Both the position numbers and the translations under genes were made by a program. A stretch of DNA of 64,000 nucleotides from Dermatemys mawii (lineage: Eukaryota; Chordata; Testudines; Dermatemydidae): the NCBI GenBank assembly GCA_007922305.1, contig ML677472.1:749814-813813 (forward strand), read 5' to 3'. This document shows, one piece after another, positions 46,275 to 57,110 of this stretch (positions within the stretch are counted from its first letter, which is position 1; each line of letters starts with the position of its first letter). The notes under the pieces are model-generated. The model did no database searches, was not told the origin of the DNA, and worked only from the letters and a program-made list of their open reading frames with translations.

Positions 46275-48109
46275 TTTTCAATTTGTTTTTCACTAACTAT
46301 GCAGCTGCATTCTATTGGGATGCAAATTCAGGGTGGATCCTCTTACTGGTTTTTCATTACATGCAGGAAACATGTCTTTGCATTTCTCCATCTGTTCTGT
46401 TCAGTAAGTGACTACAAGCAAATCACTGTTTTGTTTAATAAAAGAACTCTGGAAAACAGAGATACAGATCGTGGTTTGTCTCTCCAGTAAAGGTAGATTT
46501 GAGGCCTGCTGGACGTCAGTGGAGCTATATCAAATATAGCCTAGAGGAGAACTGAAGCATGAGACACCCAAAATATAGCCCCCATAAGGCACCATGGTAA
46601 TATTTCTAAATCAGGTATTTTGTTTTTTGGCCAACATATCTCACTTTTCTGCCAAAAGTTGCTGATTTTCAGCCAAAACATGTTTTATTTGAATTTTCAC
46701 AAAAACCCTCACAAAATTTGGATGAGGAAAAAAAATCATCTTCTGACGAGAGATAATCAAAATACATTCATGTTTTTCTGATAAATAAATCATTGGATAT
46801 ACTATAGCTCCACATATTTTACTTTTTGTGGCTATCCCAAAACTACCTTGTTAAAATGGATTATTACCCAGTGACTGCCAATGGGTTACTTCAGGAACCT
46901 GAATAATTTTCTGCATTCTTCCCAATGTATCCCTTGCTTTCTCCTAAAAGACTGTATCCTTTTAGCTCTTGAAGAGATGGATATCAATAGCACAATGTAT
47001 GAGTGGCTGGTAATGAGATTACAATTTTGCTGCAAACCAGTAAATACCCATAAAGAAGTGAGAAAATGATGCCATAGAGGTAACTGGGAGTAAGGTAATT
47101 GAATGTAATGTTCTGGGTTTATGTGCATGAGTCACTGAATAAGTAATATTGCCTCTCACTGGCTAAGCACACAGAGAAAGGAAGTACTTTAGCTATAGGG
47201 TTTGCTTTGAAGCGTTTTCTTTAGCTGAAGTGATAGAAACCTGAATTTTTGAAGGTGAAGGTCTAGGGTTCCAATCCATGCTTTCCAAATATACAGAAAG
47301 GCACCCTATATTGGGGGGTAGGTGGGTCTTTGGGTCAGAAAGATCCTAAGTACTGCAATCCAGTTTTGGATATTACCACTCCTGTGATGCCTCAGGGAAG
47401 AGAAAGATGTCAGCTTCCTGGGATGAGGGGATGCTCACTTTGGATGAAGAGGAAGCATGCAGGGGGCTCCATTTTATGGGGAGCTAACTTTGTGTCACCA
47501 GTCCCCTGGTTAGGGAATGGAAGATTGCTTTGTGGAGGTCTGTCCAAGCCAAGAGCTGCTGCTAGAAAACCAACTGCTGCTGCTGAGAAGCTCCTGGGGC
47601 TTTTCCCAAGCAGGGAGCTAAGTAAATTGCTGGGCTTCAGTGAGGTCAGGACAGAGTCTGTTGCTGTGATCAGAACTGACTGAGGGTGGCATACTGTGAA
47701 AGAACTGTGAATAACACACCACCTTTTTTGTTAGAGACAGTGCTTTCAGGGGAAGGGGAATAGTGAAGAAACTTTAATGGTTTTCATTAATTCTTGAAGA
47801 GAAGGAGCCGTCTTATCGTCTAACCAGGATCCAGAGTTAGTGACCTCTGGTTAAAACAAGTCCCGTCTTCAGAGGTGTAGTGCAGCATGGAATGATCCCA
47901 AATTAAAATCGCTCTGCTTCTTGTTGCCTTGGCTGGGCAGCTTTACCGGACCAATAGAGTGAGCTGTCCCCATCTTCAAGATCTTCAAGCATGCCCATAC
48001 AAGGGTCTAGAACTCTGAAATTATGAGGCAGGCACACTCAGAGATGGGGTAACTGGTGGCATATAAATGATGAAAGTTGGTTAAGTTTTATTTACTGCAT
48101 TTATTAATT
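46275..48109. other. Intergenic stretch
   Basis: No gene was recognised. The frame at 47330-47683 lacks domains. Confidence 0.35.
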
Positions 48110-49212
48110 GCAGTTTTCAGAATGGGGAGAGGTAAATAATGGTGCCCTGCAGGAGTCTGTTCTTGGACCAGCCCATTCAACATATTCATAAATGATCTGG
48201 AAAAGGGGTAAACAGTGAGGTGACAAAATTTGCAGATGATACAAAATTACTAAAGATAGTTAAGATCCAGGCAGATTGCAAAGAGCTACAAAAGGATCTC
48301 TCAGAACTGGGTGACTGGGCAACAAAAAATTTAATGTTGATAAATGGAAAGTAATGCACATTGGAAATGCATATTGGAAAGCATAATCCCAACTATACGT
48401 ATAGAATCATGGGGTTCAAATTAGCTGTTACCACTCAAGAAAGATTTAGGAGTCATTGTGGATAGTTCTCTGAAAACTCAATATGCAGAGGCAGTCAAAA
48501 AAGTGAACAGAATAATTAACAAAGGGATAGATAGTAGGACAGAAAATATCATGTTGCCTCTATATAAATCCATGGTACACCCACATCTAGAATACTGTGT
48601 TCAGACATGGTTGTCCATCTCAAAAAAAGATATATTGGAATTGGAAAAGGTTCAGAAAAGGGCAACAAAAATTATTAGCAGTATGGAATGTCTTCCATAT
48701 GAGGAGAGATTAATTAGACTGGAACTTTTCAGCTTGGAAAATAGACAGCTATGGGGAGATATGATTGAGGTTTATAAAATCATGACTGGTGTAGAGAAAC
48801 TAACCAAGGAAGTGTTATTTACTACTTCTCATAACACAAGAACTAGAGGTCACCAAATGAAATTAATAAGCAGCAGGTTTAAAACAAATAAAAGGAAGTA
48901 TATTTTTACACAGTGCACAGTCAACTTGTGGAACTACTTACCAGAAGATGTTGTGAAGGCCAAGACCATAAAAGGGTTCAAAAAAGAAGTAGATAAATGG
49001 ATAAATGGCTATTAGCCAAGATGGGCAGGAATGGTGCCCCTAGCCTCTGTTTGCCTGAAGCTGGGAATGTGCGATGGGGGATGTATCACTTGATGATTGT
49101 CTGTTCTGTTCATTCCCTCTGGGTCACCTGGCACTGGCCACTGTTGGAAGACAGGATACTGGGGAGATGGTCCTTTGGTCTGATCCAGCAGGGCTTTTCT
49201 TATGTTCTTACT
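48110..49212 (+). repeat. CR1 LINE, 5'-truncated, plus strand
   Basis: It begins within RT (CAGTTTTCAGAATGGGGAGA), passes the FADD region in decayed form, and keeps an open frame of 185 codons (48458-49015: [40 protein letters not shown]). It ends ...GGCTTTTCTTATGTTCTTA. Closely related to the copy at 40730-42464. Confidence 0.9.
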
Positions 49213-49814
49213 CTCTCCCCCACTGGTCTAACACAGACTCTGGACACAAGAAGTTACACAACAGAGTCTTGAAGAAGGGCACACAAGAGTTCTTGCAGGG
49301 AAGATGAGCAGTTACCCAATACTGGAGCTGGAAGAAAACCTGGGATAGAGAAAGCCCTTTTTCTTTTGTTTACATTTAAAATTTTACCAGAAAATGTCAA
49401 TGAAATTACAAACATTATAAAATTTCCCCTCACCCTACCTACCATAACTCTCTGGGATCTCTCTAGAAGGAAAGAATGAAGCCGTTCAATGAAGTTTCCT
49501 CCATCTCAGCATGCAAACAGGACCACAAAACCTTAGCATCAAGGATCTCAAAGGCTAATGGCAAATCTCAGAGATTCAGCACAGCTAGGAGAATATCAAC
49601 AAATGAAATCAGAACAGTTTCCATGCTATGCACAGTATTTAACTTCAGTAAGACAACCTCAGGAGACCCACATCCTTCCCCACATTCTGTTTGCCTTTTT
49701 GACTGCTGCTGCACGTTGAATGGATGTTTTCAGAGAACCATCCATCAACCACTCTGTGCCTTATCTCTCCCCATACACTGGGAATGATAGAATCAGAGAA
49801 GTAGCCTCAATAGT
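49213..49814. other. Unassigned stretch
   Basis: Nothing recognised. Confidence 0.35.
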
Positions 49815-49829
49815 CTGGAATTGCAGAAG

Positions 49830-50189
49830 TGACAAAGAGTCCTGTGGCACCTTAAAGACTAACTAAAGTTTTAGAGCATAAGCTTTTGTGGGCTAATACC
49901 CACTTCGTTGGATGAAAGCAGTGGAAGTGTCTAGGGGCAGGGATAAATAAGAGGCAAGGGCCAGGTTGGAGATAACAAGGTTAGTCCAATGAGGCTGAAC
50001 CAGCTTGTTATCTCTAATCAGGGAGGATGAGGTACTCCTCTAGTAGCTGGTCTCATCAAGTACAATGAAATGCACGTTTCATCCCACCCCGCTTCCACTG
50101 CTTGCATCCAACGAAGTGGGTATTAGCCCACGAAAGCTTATGCTCTAAAACTTTAGTTAGTCTTTAAGGTGCCACAGGACTCTTTGTTA
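49830..50189. repeat. Turtle-type repeat in two inverted halves
   Basis: The left half (minus) has ACAAAGAGTCCTGTGGCACC and CATAAGCTTTTGTGGGCTAA, and the right half (plus) has TTAGCCCACGAAAGCTTATG and GGTGCCACAGGACTCTTTGT. The middle matches, reversed, the stretch at 13285-13380 (GGAGATAACAAGGTTAGTCC). The young provirus sits directly at its right edge. Confidence 0.75.
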
Positions 50190-50193
50190 CTGG
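50190..50193. other. Target duplication CTGG, left copy
   Basis: CTGG here and at 56990-56993 is the 4-bp duplication made by integration. Four bases is the size made by gammaretrovirus-type integrases. Confidence 0.85.
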
Positions 50194-50678
50194 TGTTAAG
50201 AAAATAATTGTTAGGAAAATGTAACTTAGAATGTTGTAGTATGATTTTAAAATAACCTTAGACTTATAATCTCACTCCCTGTATATGTACTATTGACCCC
50301 TAGTTTAACATGCATTTTAAACTTGCATTCACCCTGTCACAGATGTGCAGGCGTCATAGTGTCTGAGTACCCCTAAGTGTTTTGAACCTCCTGTTTACCA
50401 GACATGTAAATGAAATAGATTAAGACCAACAATGGATGTAATAGCCATTAAGTGTTCCCAACTGTGTAAGTGGATTGAAAGTCCCCCTCCCTTGTCAACA
50501 CAGGGGTATAAAATATCCTCACATATGTATTGAGGTGGGCCAGTTGTTTGGGTGATAACCCCTTCTGACTCCTTATTGCTTGCAATAAATCTTGTTTTTC
50601 CAGAAGTCTACTGAGTTATGCCTGTCCTTTGAGGTATATTGGACTAAACTCCAAAGGAAATAAGCAGTTTTTGCAACA
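50194..50678 (+). repeat. Provirus 5' LTR, 485 bp
   Basis: It starts TGTTAAGAAAATAATTG and ends TTTTTGCAACA. A TATAAAAT box is at 50507-50514 and the poly-A signal AATAAA at 50584-50589, so transcription would start near 50540. Compared with the 3' LTR I count four substitutions and one single-base indel, about 99% identity, which means a recent insertion (gene conversion would also do this). Confidence 0.95.
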
Positions 50679-50682
50679 ATTC

Positions 50683-50700
50683 TGGCACCCCAGATTGGAC
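50683..50700 (+). promoter_or_regulatory. Provirus primer binding site, tRNA not identified
   Basis: TGGCACCCCAGATTGGAC begins four bases after the LTR, the expected place. It does not match the common tRNA-Pro or tRNA-Trp sites; a lysine-like start and end (TGGC and GGAC) is the nearest I can see. Confidence 0.6.
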
Positions 50701-50992
50701 AGCCTTTGGACGACTTCGGGATCACCGTGGACCGACCAGAGGAAGGATAGTGCGCACCGGGCAGTTTTTGCCCGTCCTAACTCTCAACCCGACCTGCGGT
50801 GATACCCGGAACGTTAAAACGTGAGTCCCTACAAATCAGGCAAGACCAGAGGCTTCTGGAGTTTGGTAGGTGCCTGGGAAACAGAGCGGTGTAAGTATCT
50901 CCATTACTCTCATTGTTAATTTGTTAGGTGATTTTAGTACTTTTGTATTAATTCGCTGTTTGTAGATTCCTTGTGAATCATTTGGTATAGCA

Positions 50993-51606
50993 ATGGGATC
51001 GGGTCGCTCCCGAATGGAAGATTCCGCCTTTCCCTTGGGTTGTATGTTACGTAACTTTGGTAAATTTAAGAGTAACCATGGTATTAAGATGACTAAATAT
51101 GAGTTGATTATGTTTTGTCAGTTGGAATGGACCACGTTCGGTCTTGGTTGGCCCGATTCATGGTCCTTTGATGTAGACCTCACAACTAAGGTTTATAAAA
51201 CGGTGGTTACAAATCAACACTGGGACCAGTTCCCCTATATTGATTGTTGGTTAACAGTCTGTCAGGATCGGCCCCCCGGCTTATTAAATGTGCCTCTAAA
51301 TTATGTAAACAAATGCGCCTAGGGGTTCCCAAGCCTCGTCCAGCTATTCTCTGCGAGCCTGCAGAGGATGCTTGTCTCGAGACTGTAATGCTATCAGTCC
51401 CCCCTTATAGGCCACCCACCCCCATTCTCTCAGGAAGTGGTCCAACTGACCCATCTCCGTCTGTTACTAGCCCTGTTCAACTGGCTAGTCCCCTGACACC
51501 AGAGGACAGTCCCGCCCAAGGGGGAGCAAATGGAATCAGTGACATAATTGCTGAATTTGACCCCCTTTCCCCAAGCCGTCACACGGGACCTGCCTCAAAT
51601 ACCTGA
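50993..51606 (+). pseudogene. gag: Provirus gag: matrix and p12-like region, broken
   Basis: The frame starts MGSGRS at 50993, a myristoylation signal (glycine 2) as in gammaretroviral matrix. CQLEWTTFGLGWPDSWSFD follows in the gammaretrovirus-type matrix fold. A frame change near 51265-51280, within a C-rich run, moves the reading to the frame of 51244-51606. That part is proline- and serine-rich like a p12 linker (PPYRPPTPILSGSGPTDPSP). The stop TGA at 51604-51606 ends it. The following frame (from 51607) is the same one, so this stop is a point lesion, not the natural gag end. Confidence 0.88.
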
Positions 51607-52680
51607 AGTCATGATTTAATAAACCGAGCCTGCCCCATGCGAGAAGTAATGTCCCCCACTGGCCGAACATCTTTCCTCTATGCCCCCTTTACTACCACGG
51701 ACTTATTTAATTGGAAAAGTCAAAACTCCTCTTACAGGGAAGATCCCATGGTACAGATAAGGGTGGGTGGCAAGGAATATAAAGCTCTAGTGGATACTGG
51801 GGCTACGTATTCTATGATCCCTGCAAAACCCCTTTCTGCTGAAGAAAGCGGAAAACATGTAATAATAGAAGGAATTGAGGGAAAACAGAGTAAACTGCCT
51901 GTATATAAACCCTTGCTTACAAAGATCGGGGACAATATGCTAGAGCATGCCTTTATTGTTTCACCTACATGCCCCGTTGCTCTGTTAGGACGAGATATCC
52001 TAACCAAACTACAAGCTGAAATCTTTTTCCAAGGAGAACAGATTGTAGTACACCTACCAGGAAAACAGAGTTCAAACTATCAAATGGCCCTCTTTAACAA
52101 GGAGTCAACTACCTGCACAGGGAACATTGAAGCCATAGAAGGAATAATCCCTGATGTATGGGCAGATGGAAACCCTCCAAGGGCGACATCTGTACCCCCT
52201 GCGAAAATATCACTAAAAGAAAAAGAAAGCCCTGTCTGTGTAAAACAGTACCCTTTGTCAAAAGCAGCTTGTCTGGGTTTAAAGCCCCTCATCGAAAAAT
52301 TCAAGCAGTGGGGCTGGCTAGTGGAGGGGTCATCCCCTTTCAATATCCCCGTACTGGGAGTGCCTAAACCAGATGGTACCTATAGATTGGTGCATGACTT
52401 AAGAGCAATAAATAAGAAGATTATTGTAGACCACCCTATGGTCCCGAACCCTCACACCATTCTAACACAGATTCCGCCTGTAGCAGCTGTTTTTACAGTG
52501 TTGGATTTAAAGGATGCTTTCTTCTCAATACCATTAGAAAAGGAAAGCTGGAAATTGTTTGCTTTTGAATGGGAGGACCCAGAAACTCACTATAAGACTC
52601 AGTTAATGTGGACTGTTTTACCTCAAGGTTTTGTGTCATCCCCCCCCATCTTTTTGGAACAGCATTGCAGAAAGATTTAG
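51607..52680 (+). pseudogene. pol: Provirus capsid stub fused to protease and RT N-terminus
   Basis: Just after the stop the frame shows the beginning of a gammaretroviral capsid (FLYAPFTTTDLFNWKSQNSS, 51670-51731). Near 51748 it passes without a break into protease (MVQIRVGGKEYKALVDTGAT, the aspartyl DTG site, and LLGRDILTKLQAEIFF). Nearly all capsid, all nucleocapsid and the normal gag-pol junction are missing, about 1 kb or more by comparison with the family. RT fingers follow (PVLGVPKPDGTYRLVHDLRA, VFTVLDLKDAFFSIPL with the first catalytic aspartate, and LPQGFVSSP). A frame change at the run of eight C (52640-52647) leads to the stop at 52678-52680. Confidence 0.92.
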
Positions 52681-53967
52681 AAAACTGGAAAAGCCAGCAT
52701 TCAGAGATTGCCTTGCTCCAGTATGTTGATGACTTGTTAATTGCCAGTCCTGATCTGCAAGTGGGGAAAAGAGCAACCGAGTCTCTGCTAAATATTCTAG
52801 GGGAGAAAGAGTATAAAGTTTCACGGGAAAAAGCCCAGATATGCCAGCCGAAGGTTACCTTCCTGGGATATGAAATTGAGAAGGGGTACGAGCTCTCAGC
52901 AAAGAGAGAATCAGGGCAATTCAAGATATGCCTGCCCCAACCAACCCTAGAGAACTACGAGCCTTCTTAGGTCTGACTGGATTCTGCAGACTATGGATCC
53001 CAGACTATGGTAACAAGGCTAAACTTTTATATGAATCTCTCACTAAGGAAGGCCTCACAAATTGGAAATGGACTAGTGAGCATCAGCATGCTTTTGAACT
53101 GTTAAAATCAGCCTTAATGCAGCCTCCGGCTCTCATGATTCCTAATGAGTGTAAGCCCTATAGACTCTACGTACATGAGAATAAGGGCATTGCTTCGGGA
53201 GTTCTAACTCAGCCGGTAGGCCCAACCTGGAAACCTGTGGGCTATTACTCAAAGGTACTGAACCCGGTAGCCAAGGAATGGCCGGCTTGCCTGCGAGCTG
53301 TAGCAGCAATTGCAACCATAGTGACAGAAGCCCAAAAGATAGCAATGGGAGCAGATATGGACATACACACCGCACATGGGGTCCCCCAGATTCTTGGAGT
53401 AGAAGGTGGGAAATTCTTAAGCCCTTCTCGACAATCCAGATATGAAATCTTCCTATTGTCTAACCAAGGGCTTACATTTAAACATACTACAGCTTTAAAT
53501 CCAGCTACCCTTCTCCCTGAGCCAGGACCACCTAACCATGATTGTTTAGAAGTACTTACAGAAACGGTGCTAATTCGACCAGACCTGCAGGACGATCCTC
53601 TGGAAAACCCAGATGAGGAATTTTTTGTGGACGGATCTAGCAGTATGGTACAAGGCACCAGACAGACGGGCTGCGCTGTTGTGTCCTTGACTGAAATACT
53701 GTGGAAGGAGAAGCTCCCCGCCAGCTGGTCAGCGCAAGCAGCAGAACTCACTGCATTGACACGAGCCCTCTGGCTGGGGACAGACAAGAGGGTAAATATC
53801 TTTACTGACTCTTGATATGCTTTCTCCACTGTGCATGCTCATGGACCATTATGGAAAGAGTGTGGATTTATTACAGCTTCGTGACAGAGAATAGCAAACG
53901 GACCACAAATCCTGGCACTGTTGGACGCCCTTAAACTACCTAAGGAAGTCGCTGTGGTTCATGTCAG
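52655..53967 (+). pseudogene. pol: Provirus RT palm/thumb, connection and RNase H
   Basis: After the frameshift the RT continues with FGTALQKDLENWKSQH and QYVDDLLIA (the YVDD catalytic motif, 52722-52733). A second frame change near 52905 leads into the frame of 52928-53815: PAPTNPRELRAFLGLTGFCR (thumb/connection), WKPVGYYSKVLNPVAKEWPA, then RNase H with EFFVDGSSSM, AAELTALTRAL and VNIFTDS. TGA stops stand at 53813-53815 and 53882-53884. The RNase H tail (HVRAHGRAADEHQRKGNTKA, with the last catalytic aspartate after it) lies at 53921-54184. The first TGA sits where relatives have an arginine, so it could be a CGA that mutated. Confidence 0.92.
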
Positions 53968-55303
53968 AGCCCATGGACGAGCTGCAGATGAACACCAGAG
54001 AAAAGGGAACACGAAAGCAGATGCTGCTGCAAAGGAAGCAGCACAGATGGGAGGCGACGTAGGATTTGAAGGAATTGCACAGGAAATCCCAACATGCCTT
54101 GAGGATTGTGTGGTGAAATACACCCTGGAGGACGATAAAGCAGCACTAGACAACCTTGCAGTAAAGAACAAAAACGGCTGGTGAGTAGCACCAGGAGGAA
54201 AAATCATGATACCACGGCCATTGCTGCTGGAAGTGCTCTTGAACCTGCATGCTTCTACACATATGGGAGGAAACGCAATGGGAGACCTGCTGGTGTGTCA
54301 AATAATATCACCAGGACTATACTTGGAAGCACACTGAGTAGCAACACAGTGTCCAGTGTGTCAAAAGGTGAACCCCAAACCACCCCAACCACCAGTTCCA
54401 ACGGGAGGAAGACAATGGACTTACTACCCTGGCCAGGCATGGCAAATTGACTTCACTGAACTTCCCAAGGCTGGACGATACCAGTACCTGCTAGTGCTAG
54501 TGGACCAGCTAACCGGATGGGTAGAGGCATACCCCACCAGGACTGCCACAACATCTACAGTAGCACGAGTCCTACTACAGGAAGTGATACCACGATTCTT
54601 ACTACCAGAATCCATCGAATCAGATCAGGGTAGCCACTTCATAGGAAAGGTAGTGCAGGAAGTAGCTAAAGCCCTAAACATTAAGTGGAAGCTCCACACC
54701 CCGTGGAGACCCCAGAGCTCAGGACAGGTAGAACCAATGAATAGGACTATAAAGACCATGTTAACTAAAATCTGCACTGAAACACACTTAAAATGGCCCC
54801 AAGCCCTACCCCTTGCCTTAACTCGCATTCGCAGCATACCCCGTACAAGATTAAAATTATCCCCCTTTGAGTTAATGTTTGGGATGCCTCCTAGAGTTCT
54901 GCCAGCGGGTTGGAGGGAGCAAATTACTTTTGATGTGGGAAAAACTGAACTTAAAGAACATGTACTTGCCTTGCAGTCTGTATTGTCTTCTCTCCTCAGA
55001 TTCGCTGCACCCTTCCAGAGTCTGCCCCTGGACACTCCTATCCACAACTTCCAGCCAGGAGATCAGGTGTTGGTACAGAAGTGGAAAAAGGACCCTTTGT
55101 CTGAGAGGTGGGACGGACCTTATCAAGTTTTACTCACAACACACACAGCTGTAAAACTTGAGAACAGTGACAAATGGACACATTGTTCACGTATTAAAAA
55201 GTACACCCCACTTCTCCTCCGGAATCCTGAGACTCCACCTAAGGACGACTGGACTGTTAATCGCCTGGATCATCTGCGACATCTACTTAACCGTGTTCAG
55301 TAA
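53968..55303 (+). pseudogene. pol: Provirus integrase, broken near its N-terminus
   Basis: A frame change near 54185 and the TGA at 54335-54337 interrupt the zinc-binding part (a CPVCQKVNP block remains at 54350-54376, with the histidine pair upstream in the same frame). The core is open from 54338 to the stop TAA at 55301-55303: WQIDFTELPKAGRYQYLLVL (first catalytic aspartate, 54449-54451), ESDQGSHFIG (second, 54623-54625) and GQVEPMNRTIK (glutamate, 54731-54733), with 35 residues between the last two (DD35E). PRFLL and LALTRIRSIPR are family boxes. The C-terminal GPY-type domain RWDGPYQVLLTTHTAVKL is typical of gammaretroviruses. Confidence 0.94.
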
Positions 55304-55304
55304 C

Positions 55305-56477
55305 ATGTTTGTGTTCCACATTTTAATTGGATATGTCTTTGTATGTAGTATGTATAATTTAACCCCTAGAGGTTTCCAAGCATACGAAAACACTTGGGTA
55401 TCATTGGCAAGGTTAGCCTTAAATTCATCTATCTTTTGCCTGCCAAATACATATGCTGTAGGTAAAATTATGGAAACATGTTTTCTTGGCATTAGTACAA
55501 CCCCTTCCACATTGAAAAATTACACACATTTAAAAATTTTTGCCAAAACGATGACGCATGATGATTTGTATGAAATGGGCCAAATAATGAGCAGCCCATC
55601 TGCCAAGATGTTTTCATTTTTGGTTGCAAATGTAACACTAGCTGCCCAGTGTGTCACTTTTGAAGGTGCTACTCAGTATATTCATGATCTTACAAACAAA
55701 GAGTTGGTCTGTAATCAGACCACTACTCAGTCATTTGCTTTTACACCCATGCTTCTCCCCCGTGGCTGGTTTTTCCTTTGTAGGCGCACAGCTTATTCAT
55801 ATGTACCGGCTAACAGCTCAGGTGGGCCCTGCACAGTAGGGAGAGTGGCACCCCTTATTGTCCCTGTTCCCCAACATAACACCAAAAGATATAGACGGGG
55901 AAACATACCATTGGACCCCTCCTGTAAGTCAGACATTACACTATTCTCAGAGGGAGAGGGAGACGCCCTCATTTTCTCTCTCATTGGCGTGCCTGGAATG
56001 GCAATGCATAATTACCATGCTATAGTCCACTTAGCCTGCACAGTAGCCAAGGCTTTGAACCTAACTTCCTCTATCTTGGCCCATCTTAACCAGGAAATGG
56101 GAGAAGTCAGGCAGGGAATGCTACAAAATCGTCTTGCTATTGACTATCTGCTTCTCAGACAGGGACACAGCTGTTCTGAGTTTACTGGCCTTTGTTGTTT
56201 TAATATTACTGATAAGAAAACTTCCATTGAAAAGGATTTATACAACTTAAAGGAACTAGTGCATGGGATAAAGCAAACTCAAGGTTTTGATTTTTGGTCA
56301 TGGTTGCCTAATGTTGATGACTGGATAAAAACTCTCATAAAGGGAGGAATCTATTTTGTATTAATAGTATTAGTTATAGGATTGTGTTTTTGTTATGTTA
56401 TCAATTGTCTTCCATTGTTATGTCAACAAACCCCACCCAGGAGAGCTAAGCTAGCTCTGCTCCCCAATAGAATATAG
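55305..56477 (+). CDS. env: Provirus env, open reading frame of 390 codons
   Basis: The ATG at 55305 follows the pol stop by one base; an upstream in-frame ATG at 55158 lies inside integrase and is less likely. Residues 1-20 are hydrophobic (signal peptide). The furin-type site KRYRR ends at residue 198. SU is only about 198 residues, short for the family. TM (192 residues) has a pair of cysteines (C207 and the one in VHLACTVAK) around a hydrophobic internal fusion peptide, an LNLTSSILAHLN heptad region, QNRLAIDYLLLRQGHSC, CX6CC at 56172-56198, and a membrane anchor (GGIYFVLIVLVIGLCFCYVI). Internal fusion peptide between cysteines plus CX6CC is the alpharetrovirus TM design. No stop or frameshift is seen. 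Confidence 0.93.
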   Translation: MFVFHILIGYVFVCSMYNLTPRGFQAYENTWVSLARLALNSSIFCLPNTYAVGKIMETCFLGISTTPSTLKNYTHLKIFAKTMTHDDLYEMGQIMSSPSAKMFSFLVANVTLAAQCVTFEGATQYIHDLTNKELVCNQTTTQSFAFTPMLLPRGWFFLCRRTAYSYVPANSSGGPCTVGRVAPLIVPVPQHNTKRYRRGNIPLDPSCKSDITLFSEGEGDALIFSLIGVPGMAMHNYHAIVHLACTVAKALNLTSSILAHLNQEMGEVRQGMLQNRLAIDYLLLRQGHSCSEFTGLCCFNITDKKTSIEKDLYNLKELVHGIKQTQGFDFWSWLPNVDDWIKTLIKGGIYFVLIVLVIGLCFCYVINCLPLLCQQTPPRRAKLALLPNRI

Positions 56478-56491
56478 AAGAAATCATCTTT

Positions 56492-56503
56492 AAAGAGGAA
56501 GGA
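56492..56503 (+). promoter_or_regulatory. Polypurine tract
   Basis: AAAGAGGAAGGA, two bases before the 3' LTR, is the expected plus-strand primer site. Confidence 0.8.
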
Positions 56504-56505
56504 TT

Positions 56506-56989
56506 TGTTAAGAAAATGATTGTTAGGAAAATGTAACTTAGAATGTTGTAGTATGATTTTAAAATAACCTTAGACTTATAATCTCACTCCCTGTATATGT
56601 ACTATTGACCCCTAGTTTAACATGCATTTTAAACTTGCATTCACCCTGTCACAGATGTGCAGGCGTCATAGTGTCTGAGTACCCCTAAGTGTTTTGAACC
56701 TCCTGTTTACCAGACATGTAAATGAAATAGATTAAGACCAACAATGGATGTAATAGCCATTAAGTGTTCCCAACTGTGTAAGTGGATTGAAAGTCCCCCT
56801 CCCTTATCAACACAGGGGTATAAAATATCCTCACACATGTATTGAGGTGAGCCAGTTGTTTGGTGATAACCCCTTCTGACTCCTTATTGCTTGCAATAAA
56901 TCTTGTTTTTCCAGAAGTCTACTGAGTTATGCCTGTCCTTTGAGGTATATTGGACTAAACTCCAAAGGAAATAAGCAGTTTTTGCAACA
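56506..56989 (+). repeat. Provirus 3' LTR, 484 bp
   Basis: It starts TGTTAAGAAAATGATTG and ends TTTTTGCAACA. It carries the same TATAAAAT and AATAAA as the 5' LTR. Differences from the 5' LTR are G for A near the start, A for G in CCCTTATCAAC, two changes in CACACATGTATTGAGGTGAG, and one base lost in TTTGGTG. Confidence 0.95.
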
Positions 56990-57110
56990 CTGGGGATAAT
57001 AACACCTAACTCACAGAGATGATGTGAGGGTGAATTGATGAATGTCTGGGAGATGCTCAGATACCACAATGATGGGGACCATAAGAGTACCTAGAGAGAC
57101 AGACTATTCA
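56990..57110 (+). repeat. MIR/CORE-type SINE 3' fragment
   Basis: GGGGATAATAACACCTAACT and GATGATGTGAGGGTGAATTG are MIR-like. The provirus integrated at its left edge (target copy CTGG at 56990-56993). Confidence 0.55.

Noticed and set aside
55158..55304. Env starting at the upstream ATG at 55158
   Set aside because: It overlaps the integrase GPY-type domain and lacks a signal peptide at its start; the ATG at 55305 follows the pol stop and opens a hydrophobic leader.
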